A stretch of DNA of 64,000 nucleotides from Arthrobacter sp. ISL-85 (GCF_018613675.1 NZ_JAGGPQ010000023.1:1-64000), one strand, 5' to 3'. Counted from the stretch's first letter, positions 49,327 through 59,147 are shown. Notes: a model not told the origin generated them from the sequence alone. A program made the numbers and translations.

Positions 49327-51801
49327 ATGGCTGAAAGCCATGATGGCGATGATTTGGTGATGCAGTCGTTGTTGCTCGATGAGATCGGGCAGTCGGTGAT
49401 CGGTTTGGACAGTGACGTGCGGGTGACGTACTGGAACCGGGCGTCCGAGCGGCTTTATGGGTTCAGTGCATTCCACGTCCTGGGCGCAAGGATCCAGGAG
49501 TTGGGCATCATGGGAGGCACCGAGGGTCAGGGCGAGAACACGGGCCTTGAGATCATGCGAAGGCTGGCTGGCGGCCAAGATTGGGCGGGGGAACTTTGGG
49601 CGCGCCACCGGGCAGGGCGGGTGTTCCCGGTCCATGTAACGGTCAGCCCGATCCGCGGGAGGCATACTGTGCCCGTGTCGGTCGTCGCCATTTCGAAGGA
49701 CATTACTGACCGGAAGCACAGCGAAGCCATCCTGCGGAGGTTTTCAGCGCTGGTGGAGTCATCCGGTGATGCGATCATCAGTGCCGATATGACGGGAACG
49801 ATTACGAGTTGGAATGCCGGGGCGGTCCGGATGCTGGGCTGGGGTGCTGCCGAGGCTGTCGGTTCGAGCCACCGGTTGTTCACGACCAGCGTTGCGACGG
49901 ATTTTGACGATCAGGTCGCAACCAGTATCAGGAGCGGTAGGTTTGTCACCGGTTTGGAGACGCGGTGGCGGCGCAAGGACGGGACCGCGATAGACGTTGA
50001 ATTGACCATCTCGCCCGTTTACGGCCCTGACGGGGACCAGGTCGGGGCATCTGCCATCGCCCGGGATATTACTGAGATCCAACGGTTGAAGGCGGCAGCC
50101 GCCCTCGAACGTGAAAAGCTCCTGGCGGCCCAGGAGATGGCCCATGTCGGAAGCGTTGAATACACGCTCGAAACGGGGGAGACCTGGCATTCAGAGGAAT
50201 TCGGCCGGATCGTCGGCCTGGAGGACGGGCGGCCTGTCTCTCTGAAGCTTCTCCTCGAGTTGACGCACACGGAGGACCGGGAGCGTGTCCTGCGGGTATG
50301 GAGAGACCTGAATCAAGGGACAGGATTCGCGGATCTTGAACACCGGATCCTTAGAGCAGATGGTCAGCAGCGGTGGTTGCATTCCCGGATCCGGGCGATG
50401 AACAGCGCGGACGGAAAGCCCGGGCGCTTCCTTGACACGGTCCTGGACATCACCGACCGTAAGAATGGCGAGCAGGTTCTGGAATGGCAGGCCCGCCACG
50501 ATGCCTTGACCGGGTTGCCGAACAGGTATGTGATCACCGACGTGCTTCAGGGACTTCTGGACCAGGATTCCCGCGCAGTGGTGATGTTCGTTGACGTTGA
50601 CCGGTTCAAACTGATCAACGACGGCATCGGTCATGGAGCCGGTGACAAGATCCTTATGCTCCTCGGCGAGCGGTTGAAGTCGTTTGTCCGTAGCGGTGAT
50701 ACGGTGGGCCGCTTTGGTGGTGATGAATTCGTCATCGTCTGCCGGAACCTGATGCTCCGCGGGGCCAGGACCTTGGCCGAACGGATCAGGCAGTCCACGC
50801 GTAAGCCGTTCGAGGTGGACGGCCGGCAGGTTTTCCTCAACGTCAGTGTGGGTATTGCGCTGGCAGGACCAGGCGATACCGCCGAGTCCATGCTCCGGGG
50901 AGCGGACTCCGCAATGTACAGGGCCAAATCCGCCGGTGGCGACTCATCAGCGGTCTATGACGCCAGGATGACGGGGCGCGCGGCGGGGAGGTTGAACCTG
51001 GAGTCGGATCTTCGCCACGCCCTGGAACAACGCGAGTTCTTTTTGGAGTACCAGCCAATCGTTGAACTCTGCACGGGAACTACCGTCGGGTTTGAGGCGC
51101 TGCTGCGCTGGCACCACAGCGAACAAGGGCTGGTTATGCCCGACACGTTCATTCCCATCGCGGAGGAAACAGGCCTGATCATCCCCATCGGTACCTGGGT
51201 ACTCCAGGAAGCCCTCCAGCAGGTCCAGGACTGGCGGGCAGCGGTCAGCGGTGCTGAAGGCATCTTTGTGGCCGTGAATATTTCCGGGCGCCAGCTCATA
51301 GCCCCGGACTTTCCGGACATTGTGGAGGCAGCCATCGGTGACACGGGTATCGAGCCCGGCGCTGTTCATCTGGAAATCACCGAAACGGTCCTCATGGACC
51401 AACCTGACCTGCCCAGGGAAACCTTGAAGCGCCTCCACGCGCTGGGGGTCGGGCTCTCCATCGATGACTTTGGTACCGGGTACTCGTCCCTGAGCTATCT
51501 CAAATGGCTCTCCGCCCGGACCCTGAAAATCGACCGCACTTTCATAGAAGAACTCGGAAGAGGCCCCCATGGGGCAACCATCATCGAACTCGTCCTGGGC
51601 ATGGCCCGCAGCCTCAAACTCGATGTCATAGCAGAAGGGGTCGAAACCAGTGACCAGCTCAGCGAGCTGCGCCGGCTCGGTGTACCCCACGGCCAAGGAT
51701 TCCTTTGGAGCAATCCCTTGGCTCCCGACCGGATACGGGGCTGGTTTGCCCGCCTCCCCACCCTTGTCCTCGATGCGGAACCGGCACGGGGAAGGCACTG
51801 A
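49327..51801 (+). CDS. PAS-GGDEF-EAL cyclic-di-GMP signalling protein
   Basis: An 824-aa protein from ATG 49327, five bases after GGGGAGGGG. The order is three PAS/PAC sensor domains (about 15-130, 135-255, 270-385), GGDEF (motif GGDEF at 464-468, so a potential diguanylate cyclase) and EAL (motif EALLRW from 590, so a potential c-di-GMP phosphodiesterase; the DDFGTGYSSL loop is intact). Both catalytic signatures are complete. No membrane segment is seen, so it is cytosolic. It stands alone on the plus strand. Confidence 0.95.
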   Translation: MAESHDGDDLVMQSLLLDEIGQSVIGLDSDVRVTYWNRASERLYGFSAFHVLGARIQELGIMGGTEGQGENTGLEIMRRLAGGQDWAGELWARHRAGRVFPVHVTVSPIRGRHTVPVSVVAISKDITDRKHSEAILRRFSALVESSGDAIISADMTGTITSWNAGAVRMLGWGAAEAVGSSHRLFTTSVATDFDDQVATSIRSGRFVTGLETRWRRKDGTAIDVELTISPVYGPDGDQVGASAIARDITEIQRLKAAAALEREKLLAAQEMAHVGSVEYTLETGETWHSEEFGRIVGLEDGRPVSLKLLLELTHTEDRERVLRVWRDLNQGTGFADLEHRILRADGQQRWLHSRIRAMNSADGKPGRFLDTVLDITDRKNGEQVLEWQARHDALTGLPNRYVITDVLQGLLDQDSRAVVMFVDVDRFKLINDGIGHGAGDKILMLLGERLKSFVRSGDTVGRFGGDEFVIVCRNLMLRGARTLAERIRQSTRKPFEVDGRQVFLNVSVGIALAGPGDTAESMLRGADSAMYRAKSAGGDSSAVYDARMTGRAAGRLNLESDLRHALEQREFFLEYQPIVELCTGTTVGFEALLRWHHSEQGLVMPDTFIPIAEETGLIIPIGTWVLQEALQQVQDWRAAVSGAEGIFVAVNISGRQLIAPDFPDIVEAAIGDTGIEPGAVHLEITETVLMDQPDLPRETLKRLHALGVGLSIDDFGTGYSSLSYLKWLSARTLKIDRTFIEELGRGPHGATIIELVLGMARSLKLDVIAEGVETSDQLSELRRLGVPHGQGFLWSNPLAPDRIRGWFARLPTLVLDAEPARGRH

Positions 51802-52156
51802 AAGCGATGGAATGCGCAGGTGAAGGAAGGACAGCGGTTCTCGATGAGGCTAACTGAGGTCCGCGTGTCGGCCTCATCGGACTCCCGTCCACCGCGAATC
51901 AACTTACCGGGAACAGGGTCTTCACCCGGCTCGCCCTCGAGGGCAAGGCCACGGTCAAATATTAATGCAACCCATTGACCGAGTCTGAAGCCCCTTTTCA
52001 GGCTGCTCCCCAGGGTGATATCAAGAGCCGATGTTTGATATTCCGTAGCTACGGGCATGGCGCAACGTTGCGGTACCGGATTCAGCCGCACTTTTGCCTC
52101 AGCTGTCAGGTCGACGGTTTGCCCTGGTTGCACTCAGCCAGAAGGTGCAATCACCC
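51802..52156. other. Convergent intergenic region
   Basis: About 355 bases between the convergent stops of the signalling gene and the pxpC-like gene. No gene was seen and no clear terminator was identified. Confidence 0.35.
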
Positions 52157-53146
52157 CTACCGTCTGGGTGAACCGAGTGCCTCCCAGGCCTTGTTGCGGC
52201 GTTCAGCAAGATCGCTGCGGGCATCCAGTGCCTCAGCCATGCTGACAGCGACAAAGCGGGTTGCCGTACCGGGGGCAGCCCTGGCCACCAGGTCCATGTC
52301 GGCGCTGATGACGGTGCCTACCATGGCGTAGCCGCCGCCGGAGACGGCATCGCGGTGAAGGATGATCGGCTGGGTTCCGCCCGGGATCTGGATGGATCCT
52401 ACGGCGTACCCTGCGTCCACGATGTTGGAAGGGTCCGAGCCGGCACCGAAAGGCTGTTCCCGTTCTTTCCATTTCACCCCGGGGCCGGAGTAGCGCAGAC
52501 CCATCCGGTCGGCCACCGGGGTTACCTTCCATTCTTCTTTGAGGAGATTGCCCAAACCTTCTTCGGTGAGGCGGTGGTCGTACAACCCCAGCACGATCCG
52601 GACTTCCTGCTCTTTGGCGTATACGGGCCGGAACTCCTCCGGTACAGTGTCGGCCCTAGGGAGTTTCCCGCCGTTGAGGGGAGCGCCCACGGGGACGACG
52701 TCACCGGCTTCGAGCTTTCGGCCCTTGAACCCGCCGATCGCGCCCAGGCTGTATGTGGACCGGCTGCCGAGCACCTCCGGGACATCGATGCCGCCCTGGA
52801 CTGCGATGTAGTAGCGAGTGCCGCCCTGAATGACGCCGAAGGAGAGCTGGTCCCCGGCTTTCAGCACCAGGCGGCTCCACTGGGGCCGCGGCTCCCCGTT
52901 GACCTTCAGCTCCACCGGGGCGCCCGTGACGGCGATGACGGCATCGCTGTCAGTGGTCAGCACTGGGCCGAGGTAGGTGCATTCAAGGGCCGCTTCCCGT
53001 GCCGTGTTTCCCACCAGGGCATTTGCGAGTTCAGCGGAGTACTGGTCCATTGAACCGCTTTGCGGGATACCCACGTTGTAGTGGCCCGTGCGACCTTGGT
53101 CCTGGACCGTGGTGGCCAGGCCTGGGTTTCCAATTTCAAATGCCAT
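52157..53146 (-). CDS. pxpC: Biotin-dependent carboxyltransferase family / 5-oxoprolinase subunit C
   Basis: A 329-aa KipA/PxpC-family protein from ATG 53146. It begins FEIGNPGLATTVQDQGRTGHYNVGIPQSGSMDQ, the family signature. With subunits A and B it cleaves 5-oxoproline (ATP-dependent) to glutamate. The family is related to the C-terminal part of urea amidolyase. It overlaps the pxpB stop by 11 bases. Confidence 0.93.
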   Translation of the reverse strand: MAFEIGNPGLATTVQDQGRTGHYNVGIPQSGSMDQYSAELANALVGNTAREAALECTYLGPVLTTDSDAVIAVTGAPVELKVNGEPRPQWSRLVLKAGDQLSFGVIQGGTRYYIAVQGGIDVPEVLGSRSTYSLGAIGGFKGRKLEAGDVVPVGAPLNGGKLPRADTVPEEFRPVYAKEQEVRIVLGLYDHRLTEEGLGNLLKEEWKVTPVADRMGLRYSGPGVKWKEREQPFGAGSDPSNIVDAGYAVGSIQIPGGTQPIILHRDAVSGGGYAMVGTVISADMDLVARAAPGTATRFVAVSMAEALDARSDLAERRNKAWEALGSPRR

Positions 53147-54041
53147 TGAGGGCCTCCATGAGTTCACGGTTGTAGCCTTCGGGGTCGGCCAGGGCCCTGG
53201 ACAGCTCGAAGGTTACCGGCGCCTGCCGGTATCGGAAGGTGCCGGCAGCGATCTCGGCCTGGATGACGTTGTATTCGGCCTCGGTGACCGGCTTAAACTT
53301 CACGATGTCCCCGGGGCGGAAGAACACCATGAAATCCTTGAAGTCCGCCAGCGCCTGATCGGGATCGAAGATGGGGGCGGCGGCCACACCGAACATCTGG
53401 TACCCGCCGGCACCGCGAACGGAATAGATGCAGCCGAAGCATCCTCCGTGCCCCACGGTCAGTTTGGGGGTATCGGTCCGGGGGCTCAGGTACTTGGGGA
53501 CTTCCAGCTGCTTGTCGCGGTCTACCAGCTGGAACAGGAACGGCAGCCCGGCCACGAACCCAACCATGGACACCAGCCATGGCTGTTCGTGGTGCCGCTG
53601 GATGAACTCCGCGGCGTCCTTGAGGTGGTTGACCTTGGCGGCGTAGTCGATGTCGCTGCCTTCAGGCTCCTGGTGGAAGCCTTCGCGGAACCGCTGCGCC
53701 ACTTCGGCGGTGAAGGGGTCCTCGTACCAGACCGGTACTTCAACGATCCGGGTTTCAAGCGCCCGCTCCTGGTGGTTCATCAGATCGCGCTCGATGTCGC
53801 GCACGGCCGTTTCCAGCTGTTCCGGAGGCAGGACGTCCGGATCGAACCGCACCAGCAGGGAAGCGTTGGCGGGGCAGATGTCCACGATTCCCGGCAGCCG
53901 GGCATCGGAGAGCTTGCCGGCAATGGACATGACCTTGAAGTTCGCTGGCAGGCTCATGGCTTCGGAGACTTCCACGAACAGGAATTCGTCCCCGCCCCAG
54001 GTGTAGCGGGCAGCTGGGAGGACGGCGGCTTCGGTGGTCAT
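53136..54041 (-). CDS. pxpB: 5-oxoprolinase subunit B / KipI family
   Basis: A 301-aa protein of the PxpB/KipI/allophanate-hydrolase subunit 1 type, with the conserved VGFVAGLPFLF and SPRTDTPKLTVGHGGCFGCIYSVRGAGGYQM segments. The N-terminal ~90 residues are the ferredoxin-like domain. ATG overlaps the accC stop by four bases. The length is longer than classic KipI, as in actinobacterial relatives. Confidence 0.9.
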   Translation of the reverse strand: MTTEAAVLPAARYTWGGDEFLFVEVSEAMSLPANFKVMSIAGKLSDARLPGIVDICPANASLLVRFDPDVLPPEQLETAVRDIERDLMNHQERALETRIVEVPVWYEDPFTAEVAQRFREGFHQEPEGSDIDYAAKVNHLKDAAEFIQRHHEQPWLVSMVGFVAGLPFLFQLVDRDKQLEVPKYLSPRTDTPKLTVGHGGCFGCIYSVRGAGGYQMFGVAAAPIFDPDQALADFKDFMVFFRPGDIVKFKPVTEAEYNVIQAEIAAGTFRYRQAPVTFELSRALADPEGYNRELMEALNGI

Positions 54042-55387
54042 TTGGCCCCCAACAGGTCGGCTGTGGTTTCTATGAACTTGGAGTGGTGACTGGCTTCGGC
54101 GAATTCGGGCCGTGCCAGCAGCGCCTTATGCACGGGGACGGTGGTCTTGACCCCTTCAATGTGCGTTCCCTCGAGCGCCGCAAGGGTTGCTGCTATGGCG
54201 GCGTCCCGGTCCGGGGCGTGGACGATCAGCTTGGCCAGGAGGGAGTCGTAGTACGGGCTCACCACCGAACCTGCCTCAACACCCGCGTCCACCCGTATTC
54301 CCGCACCCGCTGGCCACTCAAGCGAGCGGATGGTTCCCGGGCTGGGGAAGAAGTGGTGGCTGGGGTCTTCTGCGTTGATGCGGCATTCGATGGCATGGCC
54401 GCTGAAGTGCACATCGTCCTGGGTGATGGACATGGACCCGCTGGAGGCAATCAGCAGCTGCTCTCGGACCAGGTCCACGCCGGTGATTTGCTCGGTGATG
54501 GGGTGCTCTACCTGGATACGCGTGTTCATCTCAATGAATGCCGCCTCGTGGTTGACGGGGTCGTAAAGGAACTCAACTGTTCCCGCTCCGTGGTAGCCGC
54601 ATTCGCGGGCAAGAGCCACGGAAGACTCCCGGATGGTGGTGCGGACGGCGTCGGGAAGGTCGGGGGCCGGGGCTTCCTCCAGGACCTTCTGGGAACGGCG
54701 CTGCATGGAACAGTCGCGGTCACCCAGGTGGATGAAGTTGGTCCCGTCACCGAGGACCTGCACCTCCACATGCCGGGCATGCTCCACGAACCGTTCCAGG
54801 TAGACGGTGTCGTCGCCGAAGACGGAGCCCGCCTCGCCCCGGGCCATTTCGATGGTTGCCAGGAGCTCGCTTTCCTCGTGCACGAAACGGATACCCCTGC
54901 CGCCGCCCCCGGCCGAAGCCTTCACCACCAGCGGATATCCGATCCCACGCGCGATTTCCACGGCGTCCGCGTCCGGGTCCAGGGGGCCGTCGGACCCCCG
55001 GAGTACGGGGACCCCTGCCTTGGCTGCCGACTCCCGGGCCAGGGACTTGTTGCCCATCATGGCAATGGTGTCCGCGTTCGGGCCCACCCAGGTCAGGCCG
55101 GCGTCGGCCACCTTCAGCGCGAAGTCGGCATTCTCTGAGAGGAACCCGTAGCCGGGGTGCACGGCGTCGCACCCCTGCTCCCGGGCGGCAGCGATGAGGG
55201 CGTCCTGATTCAGGTAGCTTGCGGCCGCCGGGGCCGGGCCCACCACCACGTAGTGGTCGGCTGTCCGGGCTGCCAGTGATTCCACGTCGGCTTCGCTGAC
55301 CCCCAGGACTGTCTCGATGCCCATGTCGCGTGCGGTCCTGGCGATCCGTACGGCGATCTCGCCACGGTTTGCGATGAACAGTTTCAT
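54038..55387 (-). CDS. accC: Biotin carboxylase (AccC-like)
   Basis: A 449-aa biotin carboxylase with the ATP-grasp core (GNKSLARESAAKAGVPVL, KASAGGGGRGI, EMNTRIQVEHPITEQITGVDLV) and the C-terminal Biotin_carb_C domain. It carboxylates biotin on the BCCP encoded just upstream. A general acetyl-CoA carboxylase is usually elsewhere, so here it is probably dedicated to the Pxp/amide pathway. There is a 9-base gap to the BCCP gene. Confidence 0.93.
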   Translation of the reverse strand: MKLFIANRGEIAVRIARTARDMGIETVLGVSEADVESLAARTADHYVVVGPAPAAASYLNQDALIAAAREQGCDAVHPGYGFLSENADFALKVADAGLTWVGPNADTIAMMGNKSLARESAAKAGVPVLRGSDGPLDPDADAVEIARGIGYPLVVKASAGGGGRGIRFVHEESELLATIEMARGEAGSVFGDDTVYLERFVEHARHVEVQVLGDGTNFIHLGDRDCSMQRRSQKVLEEAPAPDLPDAVRTTIRESSVALARECGYHGAGTVEFLYDPVNHEAAFIEMNTRIQVEHPITEQITGVDLVREQLLIASSGSMSITQDDVHFSGHAIECRINAEDPSHHFFPSPGTIRSLEWPAGAGIRVDAGVEAGSVVSPYYDSLLAKLIVHAPDRDAAIAATLAALEGTHIEGVKTTVPVHKALLARPEFAEASHHSKFIETTADLLGAK

Positions 55388-55396
55388 GGGCTGCCT

Positions 55397-55636
55397 TTAT
55401 CCTTCGCGGATGACGACGATGGAGTCGCCCGGGTTGACCATGTCGCCTTCGTTGACTTCAAAGGATTCAAGGGTCCCGGCGACGTCGGACTGGATCTCGG
55501 TGAACTGCTTCATGATTTCCACGATGCCGATGGTCTGCCCGACTTCGATGGCGTCGCCTTCATTGGCGAAGGGGGGTTTGCCGGGGCCGGGCTTGCGGTA
55601 GAAGACTCCCGGAAGGGGTGAAACGATCGTGGCCAT
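55397..55636 (-). CDS. Biotin carboxyl carrier protein, short
   Basis: A 79-aa biotinyl domain from ATG 55636. The biotinylation site is Lys in VEIMKQF, in place of the more common EAMKM. The flanking SPLPGVFYRKPGPG, GDAIEVGQTIGI and NEGDMVNPGDSIVVI match BCCP. It pairs with the biotin carboxylase and lies 13 bases from the pxpA stop. Confidence 0.9.
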   Translation of the reverse strand: MATIVSPLPGVFYRKPGPGKPPFANEGDAIEVGQTIGIVEIMKQFTEIQSDVAGTLESFEVNEGDMVNPGDSIVVIREG

Positions 55637-55649
55637 GTGCTGCTCGCTT

Positions 55650-56414
55650 TCAGGAGTGGGTGGATCGGGCTGAGTTGAGGGCATCGCGCACGGCGGAGGC
55701 GACGGCGACGGCGTTGGGGGCATCGGAGTGGACGCAGATGCTCTGGAACGTGATGTTCAGGGGAGTGCCGTCGACGGCGGGCACGGCCTCGCCTGCAACC
55801 GCGCGGCTGACGCGTTCTGCAGCGGCGGCCGGGTCCGTGGGCGCGGGCCGGCGCTGGATCAGCAGCTCGCCGGCGGGGCCGTAGTTGAGGTCCACGTAGA
55901 GTTCGGCGACGAAGTCCACTCCCATGGCACGGCACACGGTTTCATGGGCGGTGCCGGCGAGGCCGTAGAACGGAACGCCGAACTGTTTGGCCGTCCCGGC
56001 GGCCGCCTGCATGAGGTCTTCGTCTCCGGCGAGCATGCCGTAGAGGGCGCCGTGCGGCTTGATGTGGTTGAGGGACAGCCCGTTCTTCGCCAGGAAGGCG
56101 GTCAAGGCGCCCGTCTGGTACAGGATGATCGACTCAACCTCCTCGGGGGCAAGGACCATGCGGCGGCGGCCGAAACCCATGGGATCGGGCAGCCCGGGAT
56201 GGGCTCCCACGGCCACACCGTGTTCAGCGGCGAGGGCCACCGTCCGGTTCATGACGTCCGGGTCCCCGGCGTGGTAGCCGCAGGCAACGTTGGCGACGTC
56301 GATGATCTCCATCAGCGCAACGTCGTTTCCGAACTCGTGCAGTCCGAAGCCTTCACCCATGTCCGAATTCAGGAGCACCTGGGCAGGCGTGGTCTGCGTC
56401 ACTTTTTCTGTCAT
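55650..56414 (-). CDS. pxpA: 5-oxoprolinase subunit A / LamB-YcsF family
   Basis: A 254-aa TIM-barrel protein with the LamB/YcsF hallmark LNSDMGEGFGLHEFGND, ANVACGYHAGDP and HVGAHPGLPDP-like segment (AVGAHPGLPDPMGFGRR). It is the first gene of a five-gene operon (pxpA-BCCP-accC-pxpB-pxpC), divergent from the PucR gene. Confidence 0.93.
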   Translation of the reverse strand: MTEKVTQTTPAQVLLNSDMGEGFGLHEFGNDVALMEIIDVANVACGYHAGDPDVMNRTVALAAEHGVAVGAHPGLPDPMGFGRRRMVLAPEEVESIILYQTGALTAFLAKNGLSLNHIKPHGALYGMLAGDEDLMQAAAGTAKQFGVPFYGLAGTAHETVCRAMGVDFVAELYVDLNYGPAGELLIQRRPAPTDPAAAAERVSRAVAGEAVPAVDGTPLNITFQSICVHSDAPNAVAVASAVRDALNSARSTHS

Positions 56415-56513
56415 GCAGGCAACGGTACAGAGGCGATGACTCCGCGGGAATTGGGCAGATCGCTGAATCTAGGCAGGTCGATTATGATGCTTGCACTAGC
56501 CAGGAGGCCTTCC
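56415..56513. promoter_or_regulatory. Divergent control region, pxp operon and PucR gene
   Basis: This 99-base gap between the pxpA start and the PucR start must hold both promoters. A TATGAT -10-like hexamer is at about 56482-56487 on the plus strand. AGGAGG lies six bases before the PucR ATG. No clear operator was found. Confidence 0.5.
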
Positions 56514-57959
56514 ATGCGTGTTGCCGATCTCGTGGCGGATCCCGCCTTGAACATCCGCCTTGCCGTTCAGGGCAGTCCGGGATGGCTCGCCCGCCCCATC
56601 GCCTGGTGCGCGCCGACGGAGCACATGGACCCTACGCCCTTCCTGAGCGTCAACGCGCTGCTGTTGACCAACGGGATGGGCCTGAACGTCAAGGACTACC
56701 GCATCTGGGATGCCTACGTTGAGCGCCTGATGTCCGTGCCCGTGGCCGGGCTGGTTTTCGGCCTCGGCGCAGCTCATAGCGAGCTGCCGGCGGGCCTGGT
56801 GAAGGCCTGCGAGGCTCATGGCCTTCCGTTGCTTGAGCTGCCTCCGGAGGTGCCGTTTGTCCTGGTCATGAGGCATGTGGACCAGCTGATCGCGGCCGAA
56901 CGTTATGCCGAGCTGCGTGCCGGGTGGGATCTGGCGGATGAGTGCACCAGACTGGCCGCGGGGGGCCATTCCCTGGCGCAGGTATTGGAGCGGGTGGCCA
57001 CCACGATCCAGGCGCGGGTGGCGGTCCTTGACCACAACGGCTTTGAACTGATGTCCGCCGGAACGCCCCGGGGCGGAACGGCCCGCACCACCCTGAGCCT
57101 GCCAAGCGGCGGCATCCTCCGGTTCAAGCTGGCCATCGAGGGAATCAAGAGCAGCCTGGTCCTGCAGCCGCTGTTGGGGCCGGTGGCAGCGGTCATTGCC
57201 ATGCAGCTGAGCTACACCCTCGGTTCGCGATCGCCCCTGCACTCCCGAGAAGCCGCACGGTTCATGGAAGCGCTCTACGAGGCCAGGGGAACGCCGACGC
57301 CGGCCCTGCGGCGTTACGCCGCGGAGGCCGGATTCGAGCCGGACGGGGAGTGGGGTTCGGTGCTGATCGGCGGCGCGGGGGAGATTGCGCCCGTCAAGCT
57401 GAGGACCATCGCGTGGCGGATACGGGTTGGCCTGCAGGCCGAATACCGGACCGTGCGGTTCATGGAGGAGGCTGGCCTCACCACGCTGCTGGTGCAGGGC
57501 GGGGAAGCCGGCCTGGAGCTGATGGAAGTTGTCCGGAAGTCCTTCCAGGACGCGCCGGAGCTGTCCGCCGTCGTCTCCGGGTGCGGGAACCTGGACGAAC
57601 TGCCGCTGGTACTTCAGCTGGCCCGCCGCAGCGTGGGCGAAGCGGGGCTCCACCGGGCGCCCGTCGCAGATCTTGCCGGGGTAGTGGACGGCCTGCCGGG
57701 GACGGGACTGGTGGCGATATCCCGGCGCCTTCTGGGCCCGTTAATGTCCGACGGCGGCACCGCCTTGCGCGAAACGCTTGAGGCCTATCTGCGGCACAGT
57801 GGGAATACCCGCGAGACGTGCAGGGAACTGTTCATCCACCGCAACACCCTGACCTACAGGTTGCGCAAGATCGAGGAGCTTCTGCGGGTTGACCTCGATG
57901 ACGGCGAAGTCCGGGCCACCTGCCTGCTGGCATTGCGGATCGTGGCCGCCGGCAGCTAG
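56514..57959 (+). CDS. PucR-family transcriptional regulator
   Basis: A 481-aa regulator from ATG 56514 after AGGAGG. The N-terminal PucR domain spans about 1-130. A GAF-like middle follows. The C-terminal helix-turn-helix is YLRHSGNTRETCRELFIHRNTLTYRLRKIEELLRVDL. PucR-type activators sense purine or amino-acid derived effectors. It is divergent from the pxp operon and most likely controls it. Confidence 0.92.
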   Translation: MRVADLVADPALNIRLAVQGSPGWLARPIAWCAPTEHMDPTPFLSVNALLLTNGMGLNVKDYRIWDAYVERLMSVPVAGLVFGLGAAHSELPAGLVKACEAHGLPLLELPPEVPFVLVMRHVDQLIAAERYAELRAGWDLADECTRLAAGGHSLAQVLERVATTIQARVAVLDHNGFELMSAGTPRGGTARTTLSLPSGGILRFKLAIEGIKSSLVLQPLLGPVAAVIAMQLSYTLGSRSPLHSREAARFMEALYEARGTPTPALRRYAAEAGFEPDGEWGSVLIGGAGEIAPVKLRTIAWRIRVGLQAEYRTVRFMEEAGLTTLLVQGGEAGLELMEVVRKSFQDAPELSAVVSGCGNLDELPLVLQLARRSVGEAGLHRAPVADLAGVVDGLPGTGLVAISRRLLGPLMSDGGTALRETLEAYLRHSGNTRETCRELFIHRNTLTYRLRKIEELLRVDLDDGEVRATCLLALRIVAAGS

Positions 57960-59011
57960 GTGACAGCCACTTCCGCCAGCGCCCTGGCTGCGCTGCTTTC
58001 CCGCACGCAGAGGGTGGGTTTCAGCCGCGCAGGTTCGGGGTTCTCGCCCCTGAGCACGGCCTGGATGAGCTGCACTGCGGTCCGTCCAATGTCCGCCATG
58101 GGGGAGTGTACCGAGGTCAACGGGATGGGAAGTTCGGCCGCCAGGGAGGTGTCGTTGTAGCCAACCACGGCTACATCCCGGCCTACCGTGAGGCCGTGGG
58201 ATCGCAAGGCTCCCATCGCTCCAATCGCGGCGAAGTCGTTGACGGCGAAGATGGCGGTGGGGTGCGGCCTGCCGCTGGCAAGGATCTTGTCCCCGGCCTC
58301 CCGACCACCGGCCGTATCGAATTTGGACCACACCACGTCATCGTCCGCGATGGTGCCGCCCAGGGAACGCCAGCGGTCCAGGAAGCCGGCAGTGCGGTCA
58401 ATGGCGGTGCTAGCGTACGGTTCACCGGCGATGACCGCCACCTGCCGGTGGCCCATCTCCCACAGGTGACCGGCCACGAGTTCACCACCCAAGATATCGT
58501 CGCAGGTGGCGGACGGGTAGCCAGGGACCCGGCGGTTCATCAACACGAACGGGACCTTGCGCTCGGTCAGTTCCTGCAGGAGTCCTCCGTCAAAGTGGGC
58601 GTCGCCAATGATCAGCCCATCCACCCTGCGCGCCAGCATCAGGTCGATCTTCCGCCGCTGTTCCTCGGGATCATCGCGCGAGTTCATCACGAACGCGGAG
58701 TATCCCACCTCGGCTGAGGCCTCGTCGATGCCCTCGTACATAATCGCCAGGACCAGGTCCGAAAGCCTGGGGACGATGACGCCGAGCAGTTTCGTCCGAC
58801 GGGTTCGAAGGCTGGCCGCCTGAGGGTCGGGGGAGTACCCGAGCTTGCGGGCCAGCTCACGGACGCGCTCAGCGGTGGCAGCCGAGGCCGCCCCCTTGGC
58901 CACGTCGGAACCCGAATGCAGGACCCTGGAGACGGTAGACGGATGGACGCCCAGCTCCCGGGCCAAATCCTTCAGCGTGACCGTTCGTCCGCCGTCGGCC
59001 TTTTCTTTCAT
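57956..59011 (-). CDS. LacI-family transcriptional regulator
   Basis: A 351-aa regulator from ATG 59011 (GGAGAAGG upstream), with the LacI HTH VTLKDLARELGVHPSTVSRVLHSGSDV. The stop overlaps the PucR stop by four bases (convergent). It is divergent from the asparaginase operon, and two identical CCCAAACGATTGGG sites lie in between, so it probably represses that operon and itself. Confidence 0.92.
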   Translation of the reverse strand: MKEKADGGRTVTLKDLARELGVHPSTVSRVLHSGSDVAKGAASAATAERVRELARKLGYSPDPQAASLRTRRTKLLGVIVPRLSDLVLAIMYEGIDEASAEVGYSAFVMNSRDDPEEQRRKIDLMLARRVDGLIIGDAHFDGGLLQELTERKVPFVLMNRRVPGYPSATCDDILGGELVAGHLWEMGHRQVAVIAGEPYASTAIDRTAGFLDRWRSLGGTIADDDVVWSKFDTAGGREAGDKILASGRPHPTAIFAVNDFAAIGAMGALRSHGLTVGRDVAVVGYNDTSLAAELPIPLTSVHSPMADIGRTAVQLIQAVLRGENPEPARLKPTLCVRESSAARALAEVAVT

Positions 59012-59132
59012 GTCCTTCTCCTGCCCACCGGGGTCACTGTAGCCCAGGTCTGGCACCCAGGTCTGCTCCATAGGTTCGACGGCCGCTCTTGACGTGACCC
59101 GCTTCACATCCTATAGTCAATCTTCAACGCTC

Positions 59133-59147
59133 CCCAAACGATTGGGT
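59133..59147. promoter_or_regulatory. LacI operator, distal copy
   Basis: CCCAAACGATTGGGT, a quasi-palindrome centred on the CG typical of LacI-family operators. It lies 120 bases upstream of the LacI start and 130 upstream of the asparaginase start. Confidence 0.75.

Noticed and set aside
50947..51798. Minus-strand frame opposite the EAL domain
   Set aside because: Exact antisense of a conserved domain, no ribosome site.
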